Source: Hydrogenophaga pseudoflava (lineage in GTDB: Bacteria; Pseudomonadota; Gammaproteobacteria; Burkholderiales; Burkholderiaceae_C). From it: a DNA stretch of 64,000 nt. The notes under the pieces were generated by a model. That model saw only the letters and a list, made by a program, of their open reading frames with translations. It was not told the DNA's origin and ran no database searches. Position numbers and translations under genes: made by a program. Positions within the stretch are counted from its first letter, which is position 1. The number at the start of each line of letters is the position of its first letter. Positions 39,700-48,383 of this stretch are shown in pieces. The stretch lies in the NCBI RefSeq assembly GCF_031020795.1, contig NZ_JAVHJP010000007.1, forward strand, positions 148,675-212,674, in the 5' to 3' direction.

Positions 39700-41405
39700 T
39701 CAAGAAATTCATCGACAAGCTGCTGGGCAAGGCCACTGGCAAAAGCACCAAGGCCAGCAAGTTCGGCAAGCGCGAAGACGTGCCGGCGTCCGTCCACGGC
39801 ATCGACCCGAAGCTGGTCGACCAGCGCGCCCTGGACGTGGTGCGCACCCTCAAGCAGGCCGGCTTCGAGGCCTACATCGTCGGCGGTGCGGTGCGCGACC
39901 TGCTGCTGGGCCTGCGGCCCAAGGACTTCGACGTCGCCACCAGCGCCACGCCCGAACAGGTCAAGAACCTCTTCCGCCGCGCCTTCATCATCGGCCGGCG
40001 CTTCCGCATCGTGCACGTGATCTATGGCCGCGGCCGCGAACACGAGGTGATCGAGGTCTCGACCTTCCGCGCCTACCTCGACAGCGCCGACGCCGAGCAG
40101 GTCAGCGGCAACGAGCGCACCAGCAAGGGAGAGCTCTCGGGCATGAAGCACGCGGTGGACGCCAGCGGCCGGGTGCTGCGCGACAACGTGTGGGGCCCGA
40201 TCGAGCAGGACGCCGCAAGGCGCGACTTCTCGATCAACGCCATGTACTACGACCCCGAAGCGCAGATCGTGGTGGATTTTCACCACGGCATCCGCGACGC
40301 GCAGAAGAAGACGCTGCGCATGATCGGCGACGCCGCCACGCGCTACCGCGAAGACCCGGTGCGCATCATCCGCGCCGTGCGTTTTGCGGCCAAGCTCAAC
40401 GCCCTGGGTTTCAAGTTCGACGCCAAGACGCGCGAGCCCCTGGTGTCCTCGGTGGATCTGCTGAAGGAAGTTCCGCAAAGCCGCCTGTTCGACGAGATGC
40501 TCAAGCTGCTGCAGACTGGTCACGCGCTGGCCAGCGTCGAGGCGCTCAAGACCCACGGACTGGCCCGGGGCATCTACCCGCTGCTGGACCTGGTGGTCGA
40601 GCGGGCCGAGGACGACTTCGTCAAGCTGGCGCTGCAAGACACCGACCGCCGTGTCGGCGAAGGCAAGCCGGTGGCTCCCAGCTTCCTGCTGGCCTGCGTG
40701 CTCTGGGCCGACGTGCGCAAAGGCTGGGAGCGGCGGCTGCAACCGCGCGGCCACCAGCGCCCGCCCACCCCGTTCGCCGCGCTGCAGGAGGCCGTGGACG
40801 AGGCCTTCGACGCGCGCATCGGCGATGTGTCCGGCCGCGGCAAGCTGGGCACCGACATGCGCGAGATCTGGATGATGCAGCCGCGCTTCGACAAGCGCGT
40901 GGGCACCGGTCCGTTCAGCCTGGTCGAGCAGCCGCGCTTTCGTGCCGGCTTCGACTTCCTGCGCCTGCGCGCGCAGACCGGCGAGGTGGACGAGGAGCTG
41001 GCCCACTGGTGGGAAACCTTCAGCACCGCCGACGACGACCACCGCCAGGACATGGTGGACGCGCAGCGCAAGGCCAGCCAGTCCAAGGGCGCGGGTGGTG
41101 GCGGCAAGGCCCGCCGCGTGAAGAAAACCGACGCCGACCATCCGGCTTCCGGTGCCCGTGAGCCGGAGCCGCAGGACGACCCGCGCTTCCGCCCGGAGAA
41201 TGACGGGGCCGATGCGGACGAGGAGGACGCCAGCCCCCGGCGGCCCGTGTTCTACGGCAGTGCTTTTGCACCCGACAGCGACCATGCGGATGACACCGCC
41301 GCGCGGGGTGACGGCGAGGCGCCCGCCCGCAAGCGCCGCCGTCGCCGCCGCAAGCCGTCCGGTGGCGGTGGCGAGGGCGCACCGCCTGCCCAGTCGGCAG
41401 GTTGA
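39696..41405 (+). CDS. pcnB: Poly(A) polymerase I
   Basis: A 569-residue nucleotidyltransferase that adds 3' poly(A) tails to RNA and promotes its decay. The catalytic head shows G-G-A-V-R-D (residues 63-68) and D-F-D (78-80), followed by the RNA-binding head motif R-R-D-F-S-I-N-A-M-Y-Y. From about residue 465 the chain is a disordered, charged tail ending in a run of basic residues (K-R-R-R-R-R-R-K) and Gly/Pro; the tail is longer than in E. coli. The ATG overlaps the stop of the HAD gene. Confidence 0.95.
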   Translation: MIKKFIDKLLGKATGKSTKASKFGKREDVPASVHGIDPKLVDQRALDVVRTLKQAGFEAYIVGGAVRDLLLGLRPKDFDVATSATPEQVKNLFRRAFIIGRRFRIVHVIYGRGREHEVIEVSTFRAYLDSADAEQVSGNERTSKGELSGMKHAVDASGRVLRDNVWGPIEQDAARRDFSINAMYYDPEAQIVVDFHHGIRDAQKKTLRMIGDAATRYREDPVRIIRAVRFAAKLNALGFKFDAKTREPLVSSVDLLKEVPQSRLFDEMLKLLQTGHALASVEALKTHGLARGIYPLLDLVVERAEDDFVKLALQDTDRRVGEGKPVAPSFLLACVLWADVRKGWERRLQPRGHQRPPTPFAALQEAVDEAFDARIGDVSGRGKLGTDMREIWMMQPRFDKRVGTGPFSLVEQPRFRAGFDFLRLRAQTGEVDEELAHWWETFSTADDDHRQDMVDAQRKASQSKGAGGGGKARRVKKTDADHPASGAREPEPQDDPRFRPENDGADADEEDASPRRPVFYGSAFAPDSDHADDTAARGDGEAPARKRRRRRRKPSGGGGEGAPPAQSAG

Positions 41406-41416
41406 ACGCCGCGGAG

Positions 41417-41893
41417 ATGAGCAACGCCGGGCGCGCTGAGGTCACCGCGTATGTGGCCCTTGGCGCCAATCTCGGCGACGCCGCACGCACCCTGCGCGAC
41501 GCGCTGCAGACACTGGGCGGGACGCCAGGCATCAGGATGACCAGGGCCTCGGGCCTCTACCGCACCGCCCCTGTCGATTCCAGCGGGCCCGACTACCTCA
41601 ACGCGGTGGCCGAAGTGGCCACCACGCTCAGTGCGCCCGCGCTGCTGGCGGCCCTGCAGGGCATCGAGAACGCCGCCGGCCGCGAGCGCCCCTACCGCAA
41701 CGCCCCGCGCACGTTGGACCTGGACCTGCTGCTCTACGGCGGTGCACGCATCGATTCGCCCGATCTCACCGTGCCGCACCCCCGCATGTGGCAGCGGGCG
41801 TTTGTGCTGGTGCCACTGGCGGAGATAGCGCCCGGTCTGGTGACCGGACACCACCTGTCAGCCGTGGCCGACCAGGCGATCGAACGCCTCTGA
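41417..41893 (+). CDS. folK: HPPK, 6-hydroxymethyl-dihydropterin pyrophosphokinase
   Basis: A 158-residue enzyme of folate synthesis. Diagnostic segments are Y-V-A-L-G-A-N-L-G-D near residue 12, Y-R-T-A-P-V-D and the R-N-A-P-R-T-L-D-L-D-L-L-L-Y-G magnesium/ATP motif. The ATG at 41417 is chosen; an in-frame TTG at 41402 overlaps the pcnB stop and is possible. pcnB-folK is a conserved pair in beta-proteobacteria. Confidence 0.94.
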   Translation: MSNAGRAEVTAYVALGANLGDAARTLRDALQTLGGTPGIRMTRASGLYRTAPVDSSGPDYLNAVAEVATTLSAPALLAALQGIENAAGRERPYRNAPRTLDLDLLLYGGARIDSPDLTVPHPRMWQRAFVLVPLAEIAPGLVTGHHLSAVADQAIERL

Positions 41894-41898
41894 AGGGT

Positions 41899-42534
41899 TC
41901 ACGGCGCCAGCCGCTCACGCAGCCAGTCACCGTCGGGCAGCAGCGAATAGCGCAGCCGGTCGTGCAGCCGGCTTTTGCGCCCTTGCCAGAACTGCCAGCT
42001 GTCGGGCCTGAGGCGGTAGCCACCCCAGTGCGGCGGGCGGGGCGGGCGCAGCATGAACTGGGCGCCGTACTTCGCCGCATTGGTCACCAGCACCGAGCGG
42101 CTCTCGATGACCTCGCTTTGCGGGCTGGCCCAGGCGCCAATGCGACTGTCCAGCGGGCGGCTGTGGAAGTACTCGTCGCTCTCTTGGTCGCTGACCTTTT
42201 CGACCAGACCCTCGATGCGCACCACGCGCTCGAGTTCGACCCAGTGAAACTGCAGCGCGGCGTACGGGTTGCCGGCCAGTTGCCGGCCCTTCTGACTGTG
42301 GTAGTTGGTGTACCACACGATGCCGCGCTCGTCGTAGCCCTTGATCAGCACCACGCGGGTGGTGGGTCGAAGGTCGGCGCCCACGGTGGCCAGGGTCATG
42401 GCGTTGGGCTCGGGCACTTCCCCGCTGATGGCCTCGTTCAGCCATTGGTCGAACTGCTTCAGCGGGTCGGCGTGCGAGGCGGATTCGCTCAGTTCGGCTT
42501 TTTCGTAGCTCTTGCGCAGGTCGGCGATGTTCAT
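41899..42534 (-). CDS. pdxH: Pyridoxamine 5'-phosphate oxidase
   Basis: A 211-residue FMN enzyme that oxidises pyridoxine or pyridoxamine phosphate to pyridoxal phosphate. Typical segments are [20 protein letters not shown] near residue 50, [10 protein letters not shown], the [14 protein letters not shown] segment and a C-terminal W-x-G-R-x-S-R-L-H-D-R. Complete. It ends 6 bases from the convergent folK. Confidence 0.95.
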   Translation of the reverse strand: MNIADLRKSYEKAELSESASHADPLKQFDQWLNEAISGEVPEPNAMTLATVGADLRPTTRVVLIKGYDERGIVWYTNYHSQKGRQLAGNPYAALQFHWVELERVVRIEGLVEKVSDQESDEYFHSRPLDSRIGAWASPQSEVIESRSVLVTNAAKYGAQFMLRPPRPPHWGGYRLRPDSWQFWQGRKSRLHDRLRYSLLPDGDWLRERLAP

Positions 42535-42556
42535 GACAGCAGTGTAGGCAAAGGGT

Positions 42557-43210
42557 TCAGGGCAGGTCCTTGACCAGGTTCAGCAACCGAGCCAGTGTGC
42601 GGTCTTCGATACCGTGGGCGCGCAGGCCCTGCAAGGTCTGGCGTGCGTAGTCCAGCGTGGTGCCGTAGCGGCCGCGCGAATGCATGAAGATGTCACGGTA
42701 CTGGTCGTCGCTGAGCGGACCGGTGTGGTTGGGGCTGCGGGGCGACAGCGTGAAGGCCAGGGCGCAGACCGGCCCTTGCGTCGTCCGGCAGAGCAGCCAG
42801 CGCGGGTCGTACACCGGGTTGGGCATCTCGCGCGCCCACAGAGCGGGCATGGCCGCCTCGACCTGGTGGTGCGGCAGGCGCAGCGCCATGCCGGTGCAAC
42901 TGCCGCCCGGCATCAGCGCGAACACCAGGCCCGGGCGTTCGGGGGTGCCGCGGTTGACCCGGCTGTACATGTTCAGGCAGCGGTGGTAGCCATGCACCTG
43001 GGCCAGGCGCTGCTCGGCGGCCTCGAACTCGGGCCGCCAGACCAGGGATGCGTAACCGAACACCCAGAGGTCGGCGCCCGGGCCGAGCGAACGCCATTGC
43101 GCCAGCGTGTCCGCCATCATCTGCCGACCGTCGCGTTGCGATGGCTCCCAGGTGCTCTGGGGGCGGTGGCGGGGCACGTTGGGCAGCGGTCGGGCGCGAG
43201 GGGCAGCCAT
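42557..43210 (-). CDS. ChaC-like gamma-glutamylcyclotransferase
   Basis: A 217-residue protein with the ChaC core starting at [13 protein letters not shown] (about residue 43), followed by [16 protein letters not shown] and R-E-M-P-N-P-V-Y. ChaC enzymes degrade glutathione to 5-oxoproline and Cys-Gly. The first 30 residues are not conserved-looking; a second start at 43120 (Met-Met) gives 187 residues and may be the real one. No clear ribosome site favours either. Confidence 0.83.
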   Translation of the reverse strand: MAAPRARPLPNVPRHRPQSTWEPSQRDGRQMMADTLAQWRSLGPGADLWVFGYASLVWRPEFEAAEQRLAQVHGYHRCLNMYSRVNRGTPERPGLVFALMPGGSCTGMALRLPHHQVEAAMPALWAREMPNPVYDPRWLLCRTTQGPVCALAFTLSPRSPNHTGPLSDDQYRDIFMHSRGRYGTTLDYARQTLQGLRAHGIEDRTLARLLNLVKDLP

Positions 43211-43308
43211 TTACAATCTTGGGGTTTTTGCGCCCGCCGGACTCCTTCAGGGAGGAGCTACAGGGGGCTGACGTTCAATCCCTCATTATTCTTCACGGAG
43301 TGCTGCCC

Positions 43309-43869
43309 ATGTCTTCCCAGGACGAACAACAAGAGACCCGCGTTGCGGCGGTGGTGCTGATCGCAGCGGTGCTGATGGCGGTCGGTCTGGCCATCGGCGT
43401 GGCGATCCAGAAAGTGCGTGGTGCAGGCGCGAAATCGGCGCCCGCAGCCGTGGCTGCGGTGGCGGGCGATGCCGCCGCTTCCGCCGCTGGTGACGCCAAA
43501 GCAGCACCGGCGGCGGTGGCTCCCGCCGCGGGCAACGACGATGCCAGCGTGGTGGTGGAAAACGGTGTGGTGAAGTTCTACTTCGCCTCGGGCAAGTCCG
43601 ACCTTGCGCCTGGTGCCGTGGAAGCGCTGGCCGACGCCATCGCCGCTGGCAAGGCCGGTCAGAAGCTGGTGATCTCCGGCTTCCACGACGCCACCGGCGA
43701 TCCGACCAAGAACGCCGAACTGGCCAAGCAACGGGCCTTTGCCGTGCGCGACGCACTCAAGGCCGCCGGCGTGGCCGAGTCGGGCATCGAACTCAAGAAG
43801 CCCGAGACCGCCACCGGCACCGGCAACAACGCCGAGGCCCGCCGCGTGGAAGTGGTGATCGCCCCGTAA
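43309..43869 (+). CDS. OmpA-domain membrane protein
   Basis: A 186-residue protein: one N-terminal membrane helix (about residues 13-35), an Ala/Pro-rich linker and a C-terminal OmpA-like peptidoglycan-binding domain (F-Y-F-A-S-G-K-S-D-L and the later N-A-E-L-A-K-Q-R-A-F-A-V-R-D-A-L-K segment). It is probably anchored in the inner membrane. GGAG stands 8 bases before the ATG. A TACAAT -10-like hexamer is at 43212-43217. A strong terminator follows, after which the mobile element begins. Confidence 0.85.
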   Translation: MSSQDEQQETRVAAVVLIAAVLMAVGLAIGVAIQKVRGAGAKSAPAAVAAVAGDAAASAAGDAKAAPAAVAPAAGNDDASVVVENGVVKFYFASGKSDLAPGAVEALADAIAAGKAGQKLVISGFHDATGDPTKNAELAKQRAFAVRDALKAAGVAESGIELKKPETATGTGNNAEARRVEVVIAP

Positions 43870-43889
43870 GCGGTCCATCCGTTTCTCAC

Positions 43890-43918
43890 AAAAAAGCCCG
43901 CGATCCGCGGGCTTTTTT
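43890..43918 (+). terminator. Terminator after the OmpA-domain gene
   Basis: Perfect 8-bp stem AGCCCGCG / CGCGGGCT (43895-43902 and 43906-43913) with an ATC loop, flanked by A-run and T-run, 21 bases after the stop. It marks the end of the chromosomal backbone here. Confidence 0.9.
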
Positions 43919-44159
43919 GTGGGTGGTCCGCTTCAACGCAGGCCCTGGCCCGCATCCGAATCGGCGCGTTGGATGAGTTCGATCTTGTAGCTGATTTCTG
44001 TACTTGTTGTCATTTTTGAAACTCTTATAAATCAATAACTTATAGGTTGTTCGGTGCTTGGAGAGCGCCTCGAAAGCACCTGAAGACGCCACAAAATGGC
44101 GGCTGAAACTCGATCAGATTATGCGATGATCCATCTCGTTGACATGATGGAGATGTGGC
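43919..44159. other. Presumed left boundary and att region of the mobile element
   Basis: A gene-free stretch of 241 bases between the OmpA terminator and the integrase. It is markedly AT-richer than the left flank (for example 43990-44045). It carries an imperfectly spaced hairpin (GGTGCTT at 44053-44059 and AAGCACC at 44074-44080). The att core cannot be fixed because the other end of the element is outside the window. No tRNA gene was found here. Confidence 0.4.
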
Positions 44160-45386
44160 ATGGCAAAACCCCGACTCAAGCCATCCGGGAAGTGGGAAAT
44201 AGGGCTGAGACACCCATCGCTTCCGAGCGGGCGCAAGTACTTCACCTTCGACACCCAGGCCGAGGCCATTGCCTACGGGCAGCAGTGGAAGCTGATGAAG
44301 CACGCGGACATCCCGCCGCCGGCAGAACTGACTGCCCCTACGTCTCCCGGCGACGGCGTGCGCTTGCTGCGCATTCTTGGTGAGTGGTCGGACAGCGGTT
44401 TTGCGGCGCCATCGCAAATTCTCACGCTCAAGACACTGACGCGCGAGGTGGGTTCGGTGCGGTTTTCGGATGCCAACTACAAATGGCTGACCGGTTATCT
44501 CCGTTCCCTGAAAGTAGAGAAGAACCTGTCCCCTTCGTCCATCAAGCACCGCATTCAGGCGCTGAGCCGGGCCATTGATGAGTACCTGCGGCACAACGTG
44601 AACGTCAAGATCAGCAACCCCGTGAAGTTGCTGCCCAAGGGCTATTCGACTTATACCGACGTCGATGCCCAGATGGCGAAAGCCAAGGGAGGCAAAGTGA
44701 AGGTGAACGTGGCGCGCGACAGGCGCCTGCTGCCCGGGGAGCACGAGAAGATCGTGGCGGTGCTGTCGGGCTACGAGCGGCCGGATCGCTCGCGTGGCCT
44801 CGAACTCAAGGGCGGCGATGCGCTGTTGACCTTGTACTTGCTGATCCTGAACACAGGACTGCGGCTCAGGGAGGCATACACCCTGACCCGGGGCCAGATT
44901 GACATGCAGAACAAGGTGATCCATGCCAAGGAGACCAAGCAGTGGCGTGGGAAGATTTCTTATCGAGATGTCCCGATGCGTCCCGAAGTGCATCAGGCGC
45001 TCTCCTCGTACTTTGCATCGCGGCCGCCGTTTGAACCCGACGCGAACCTCTTCCCGTTCCTCAACGAGGAGGGGGTCGAGGAAGGGAAAAAGAGCTTGGT
45101 GCGTACCAGTCAACGGCTGTCATTCCGTTTCAGGATCGCTTTCGAGTACATGGACATCGTTGGCCTCCGTGAACACGACCTGAGACACGAAGCGACATGC
45201 CGATGGCTGGAGCTGAAAGACAAAGACGGGCGCGATCTGTTCCGTCTGGAGGAGCTGAACAAGATCATGGGATGGAAGCCGGGCTCGGTGATGGCCCAGC
45301 GCTATGCCAGCTTCAGGGGCGTGGACCTTGCGCAAAGGCTTTGGCCGGCACCGGAAGCGGTGGAGGCGTCTGTCGCCGCGGCTTGA
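44160..45386 (+). CDS. int: Tyrosine recombinase (integrase)
   Basis: A 408-residue phage-type integrase that would insert and excise the element. The catalytic set fits Arg235 (T-G-L-R-L-R-E-A), a Lys in A-K-E-T-K-Q-W-R, His339 and Arg342 (H-D-L-R-H), and Tyr382 (A-Q-R-Y-A). An N-terminal arm-binding and core-binding part occupies residues 1-190. It lies right at the chromosome junction and reads into the element. Its last 74 bases overlap the convergent excisionase-like gene. The target site cannot be named from the sequence. Confidence 0.92.
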   Translation: MAKPRLKPSGKWEIGLRHPSLPSGRKYFTFDTQAEAIAYGQQWKLMKHADIPPPAELTAPTSPGDGVRLLRILGEWSDSGFAAPSQILTLKTLTREVGSVRFSDANYKWLTGYLRSLKVEKNLSPSSIKHRIQALSRAIDEYLRHNVNVKISNPVKLLPKGYSTYTDVDAQMAKAKGGKVKVNVARDRRLLPGEHEKIVAVLSGYERPDRSRGLELKGGDALLTLYLLILNTGLRLREAYTLTRGQIDMQNKVIHAKETKQWRGKISYRDVPMRPEVHQALSSYFASRPPFEPDANLFPFLNEEGVEEGKKSLVRTSQRLSFRFRIAFEYMDIVGLREHDLRHEATCRWLELKDKDGRDLFRLEELNKIMGWKPGSVMAQRYASFRGVDLAQRLWPAPEAVEASVAAA

Positions 45387-45621
45387 TCGGTATGTCCAGG
45401 CGCGGCACCGACTTTCGTGCGTTGAGGTCCTGGCGCCGCTCTTCCGCCTCTTTCCGGGCGCGGTCGGCAATGTAGGCCAGCAGGTCAGCCTTCACGTAGA
45501 TCCAGCCGCGGCCAAATTTCATTCCCGGCAGCTCGCCGGTTCGGGTCAGTTCCTCGATTCGTTGCTCGGTGCAGTGCAGGAGTTCGGCGCACTGTTCGGC
45601 GTTGATCGTTTCGTCGGTCAT
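45313..45621 (-). CDS. Excisionase-like helix-turn-helix protein
   Basis: A 102-residue protein with an N-terminal helix-turn-helix of the MerR/excisionase type (N-A-E-Q-C-A-E-L-L-H-C-T-E-Q-R-I-E-E-L near residues 7-25, then G-R-G-W-I-Y-V-K-A-D-L-L) and a basic, Pro-rich tail. Its position beside int suggests a recombination directionality factor, but regulators of the transfer operon look alike. Its coding sequence overlaps the 3' end of int by 74 bases on the other strand. The ATG at 45621 is chosen because upstream residues are not conserved-looking. Confidence 0.7.
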   Translation of the reverse strand: MTDETINAEQCAELLHCTEQRIEELTRTGELPGMKFGRGWIYVKADLLAYIADRARKEAEERRQDLNARKSVPRLDIPIKPRRQTPPPLPVPAKAFAQGPRP

Positions 45622-45781
45622 GCGGCACCGCCTTGCTGATGGTGCTCGCGGCGCTCGGGCGGATCGAACACCATGGAGCTGCCCACCCACGCGCCATTCT
45701 TGGCTTTGTGGTGTGCCGCGTTCTCGCTACAACCTAACCCAAGATGTGGCCAGATGGGCTCAAACGTTTTCACCAAGCAGT

Positions 45782-46057
45782 TCATTCCAGCGCCCTGCCG
45801 GCATCGGCCGACTTGGTCGACGCCAATGGAGTCTTACCTTTGGCAGTTCCTCGCCGGAATCCTCGGTCCCTGGCCATGAACGCCGCCAGCATGTGCGGAA
45901 TCAGCGCCAGAGCATCCGTCGCCTCGCCATAGGTCTGAGCGTGCAGAGCGGCGTAACGATCCAGCTCGGCTTTCAGGTCGGACGGACAAGTGAAGGTCAG
46001 CTTGACGCTCTCAGTCTTGGGCAGGGGCCCCAGGCGTAGCCTTGTGCTCGTGCTCAT
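45782..46057 (-). CDS. DUF2274 family protein at the end of the trb operon
   Basis: A 91-residue protein with a K-L-G-P-L-P-K-like start and the K-L-T-F-T-C-P-S-D-L-K-A-E-L-D-R-Y-A segment of DUF2274, which recalls small ribbon-helix-helix-like proteins. It is regularly found just after trbI in Tn4371-like elements. Its ATG overlaps the trbI stop (ATGA). Role in transfer unknown. Confidence 0.82.
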   Translation of the reverse strand: MSTSTRLRLGPLPKTESVKLTFTCPSDLKAELDRYAALHAQTYGEATDALALIPHMLAAFMARDRGFRRGTAKGKTPLASTKSADAGRALE

Positions 46058-47367
46058 CGTGGCGCTCCTCGAGCAAAGAACAGTGGCTGGTAGGGCCGCA
46101 GCACCAGGTCTCGGTTGACGATGACGCGCATGGGCAAGCCCGGTCGCGCGGTCAGTGTCGGTTGGATGTTCAGGTTGCGGCGGGTCACCTCCTGGCCGAT
46201 CTGGTTCACGCTGTCCTGAAGGCTGTCGCGCCCAGCGATCACGATGCGGTTGCCGTCCTGCCGGTTCTCGGGTGCGGCCAGCTCGGCACCGATGCCCAGC
46301 AGCGAGGTCAGTGCGGCCCCTGCGAAGACGCGATCCCAGTGCCAGTCCACGCCATCTTCGAGCCCGGCCCGGCCGGCAGGGTCGGAACCCACCAGGTTGT
46401 CCAGTGTCAGTGACGACGTGTCGGGCAGGATCACCCGGTTCCACACCACCTGCACCCGGCTCTGGCCATAGCTCACCCGGCTGTTGTAGCGCCCGAGGAT
46501 GCGAGATCCCTGCGGGATCAGCTGGTGTTTGCCGGTGGCGGTGTCGTAGACCGGCTCGGTGACCGTGGCGATCACGTCGCCGGGCAGGTCGGACTGGATG
46601 CCGGTGACCAAGGCGCCGGCGATCACCGTGCCAGCCATCAACTGGTACGGCGAGGCGGGCAGTTGCAGTGAACCGGAATTGCGAGTTTCCGTGGAAGCGG
46701 TTCTCTGGAAAGCCTCCTTCTGGTCTTGCCGGTTCTGTGACGCCGTGGCGTCGGCACCGCCGTCCTGCGCTGGCGTGGACGCCGGGCCAGCTGCCATGGG
46801 GTCGAAACCCGTCAGGCCGCTGGGCACCGATCTCGAGGTGTCAGGGGCCGCAGCGGTCGGCGCAGCAGTTGCCGCGCGCTGCGAACCATTGCGAAAAAAC
46901 ACCGATGCGGCTGCCGCCTGCTCGGACTCCTTGCGCCGGGCATCGCGCTCTGACGCGGCAGGGTCGTGTCCCGGCGGCGAATAGCTCGGCACCACCGGCT
47001 GTTGCGACTTGACGATGGCTGGGCCCAGGTCGCCGGGCAGGGGTGGCCCCAACTCCGGCACCGGCGCGGGTTGTTGCAGCTTGGAGTAATCCGCAGGCAA
47101 CTGCCCCAGGCCCTCGGAGCGCGAGACGCGATCAACGTTGAACAGCTCGGCGTGCTCGTCGGACTCACGACGGGTCTTGGGCTGCAGTGACCAGACCGTT
47201 GCCCCCAGCACGCCCAAGGCCAGCAGACCCGCCAGCAGCGCGAGGCTGCGGCGATTGAGCCGGGTCACCGGTCGCGGCTGGGCGCGCAGCGCCATCGATT
47301 CGGGCGATACCTTGGCTGCAGCAGGGCGGCCGGGCGCAACGGACGGTGCCGGGTCGTGCATGGACAT
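46054..47367 (-). CDS. trbI: Conjugal transfer protein TrbI (VirB10-like)
   Basis: A 437-residue inner-to-outer membrane bridge of the mating channel. It has a short cytoplasmic N terminus, one helix (about residues 40-58), a long Pro/Ala-rich periplasmic linker and the C-terminal TrbI/VirB10 domain with G-T-V-I-A-G-A-L-V-T-G, I-P-Q-G-S-R-I-L-G-R-Y and R-V-Q-V-V-W-N-R-V-I-L-P-D. The ATG at 47367 has a GGAGG site. Upstream neighbour is trbG. Confidence 0.93.
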   Translation of the reverse strand: MSMHDPAPSVAPGRPAAAKVSPESMALRAQPRPVTRLNRRSLALLAGLLALGVLGATVWSLQPKTRRESDEHAELFNVDRVSRSEGLGQLPADYSKLQQPAPVPELGPPLPGDLGPAIVKSQQPVVPSYSPPGHDPAASERDARRKESEQAAAASVFFRNGSQRAATAAPTAAAPDTSRSVPSGLTGFDPMAAGPASTPAQDGGADATASQNRQDQKEAFQRTASTETRNSGSLQLPASPYQLMAGTVIAGALVTGIQSDLPGDVIATVTEPVYDTATGKHQLIPQGSRILGRYNSRVSYGQSRVQVVWNRVILPDTSSLTLDNLVGSDPAGRAGLEDGVDWHWDRVFAGAALTSLLGIGAELAAPENRQDGNRIVIAGRDSLQDSVNQIGQEVTRRNLNIQPTLTARPGLPMRVIVNRDLVLRPYQPLFFARGAPR

Positions 47368-47369
47368 GT

Positions 47370-48383
47370 TCAGTTCCTCCGGGCGGTCGGTGGCCATCCG
47401 TCCGTGCGCTCGATGCGGACCATGTCGCCCTTGTCGGCGCCCAGCCGCAGTTCTGCCGCACCAAACAGGCGGTCGACGATGTAGTAGGGCGGGCGGAAGC
47501 GGTAGTTCACCAACTGCCCGTCGCCCTGCGCGCCGATGACGAACAGCGGCGGCAACTCGCCTTGCGCGATGCCGGCCGGGAACTGGATGTAGACCTTCTC
47601 GCCATCGTCAAAGGCCCGCAGAGGCTTCCAGGGCGGCGTGCTGCCGCTGATTGCGTAGCGGAAGCGCAGGCGCTCCAGTGATAGCCCGACATCCACCGGC
47701 GCTGCTGTCTGCGCCGCCTGAGCCTGGCGCTGCAAGGCCAGCATGCGGTCCTTGGGGTAGTCCCAGGACACCGAGGCCATCCACGCCTTCTCGGTCGAGG
47801 TCAGCTCGATCAGGTAGGTGCGCCGGTTGGTGGTGATGACCAGGTTGGTCTTCAGGCCGGTGCGTACTGGCTTGACCAGCACGTTCACGCGCAGTGCATC
47901 GCCGGCTCCGCTGGACGTGTCGCCCACGATCCAGCGCACCGTGTCGCCGGCTGCCACCGTGACCAGCTCTTCGCCCGCCTGCAGCGAAATCACCGTCACG
48001 CGCCCCGGCGCTGCGTAGACCTGGTACAGCGCACCGTCGGTGTAGGGCCAGACCTGGATCGCATTGACGTAGCCCTCCCGCGTCGGCGCCACCCGGGCTT
48101 CTTCGTTGGCCCGCGACACCCGCAGCCGTTCGTCCACGGGCTCGGACACGGGCGGCTTGTCCTGCGCTGCAGGCAGCGGCTTCATCTGCGAGGGCATGGG
48201 CAGCACCTGTGGCACCGCGACCACCTCCACCGGATTGGGCAGCTCGGGCAGGGGCTGCGCCATCACGGGCTCGTCCAGCGGGATCACGGGTGGCGGCGTG
48301 CCTTGCGACGCGCAACCCAACAGGGTGGCGGCAACGGCGATCGTGCTGAAGAGCAGGCGCGGGGTCGGGTTCGGGGTGTTCAT
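47370..48383 (-). CDS. trbG: Conjugal transfer protein TrbG (VirB9-like)
   Basis: A 337-residue lipoprotein-like subunit of the channel core complex. The signal peptide ends in a lipobox (L-L-G-C near residues 20-23). The C-terminal VirB9/CagX domain has L-V-I-T-T-N-R-R-T-Y, S-V-S-W-D-Y-P and the closing R-P-P-Y-Y-I-V-D-R-L-F. Located between trbF and trbI; its ATG overlaps the trbF stop. Confidence 0.93.
   Translation of the reverse strand: MNTPNPTPRLLFSTIAVAATLLGCASQGTPPPVIPLDEPVMAQPLPELPNPVEVVAVPQVLPMPSQMKPLPAAQDKPPVSEPVDERLRVSRANEEARVAPTREGYVNAIQVWPYTDGALYQVYAAPGRVTVISLQAGEELVTVAAGDTVRWIVGDTSSGAGDALRVNVLVKPVRTGLKTNLVITTNRRTYLIELTSTEKAWMASVSWDYPKDRMLALQRQAQAAQTAAPVDVGLSLERLRFRYAISGSTPPWKPLRAFDDGEKVYIQFPAGIAQGELPPLFVIGAQGDGQLVNYRFRPPYYIVDRLFGAAELRLGADKGDMVRIERTDGWPPTARRN

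Noticed and set aside
43886..44092. A minus-strand frame of 68 residues at the element boundary
   Set aside because: Runs back into the OmpA terminator, has no ribosome site and no recognisable domain.
43919..44159. A tRNA gene as the integration target
   Set aside because: No cloverleaf-like sequence or T-loop motif was found at the junction.
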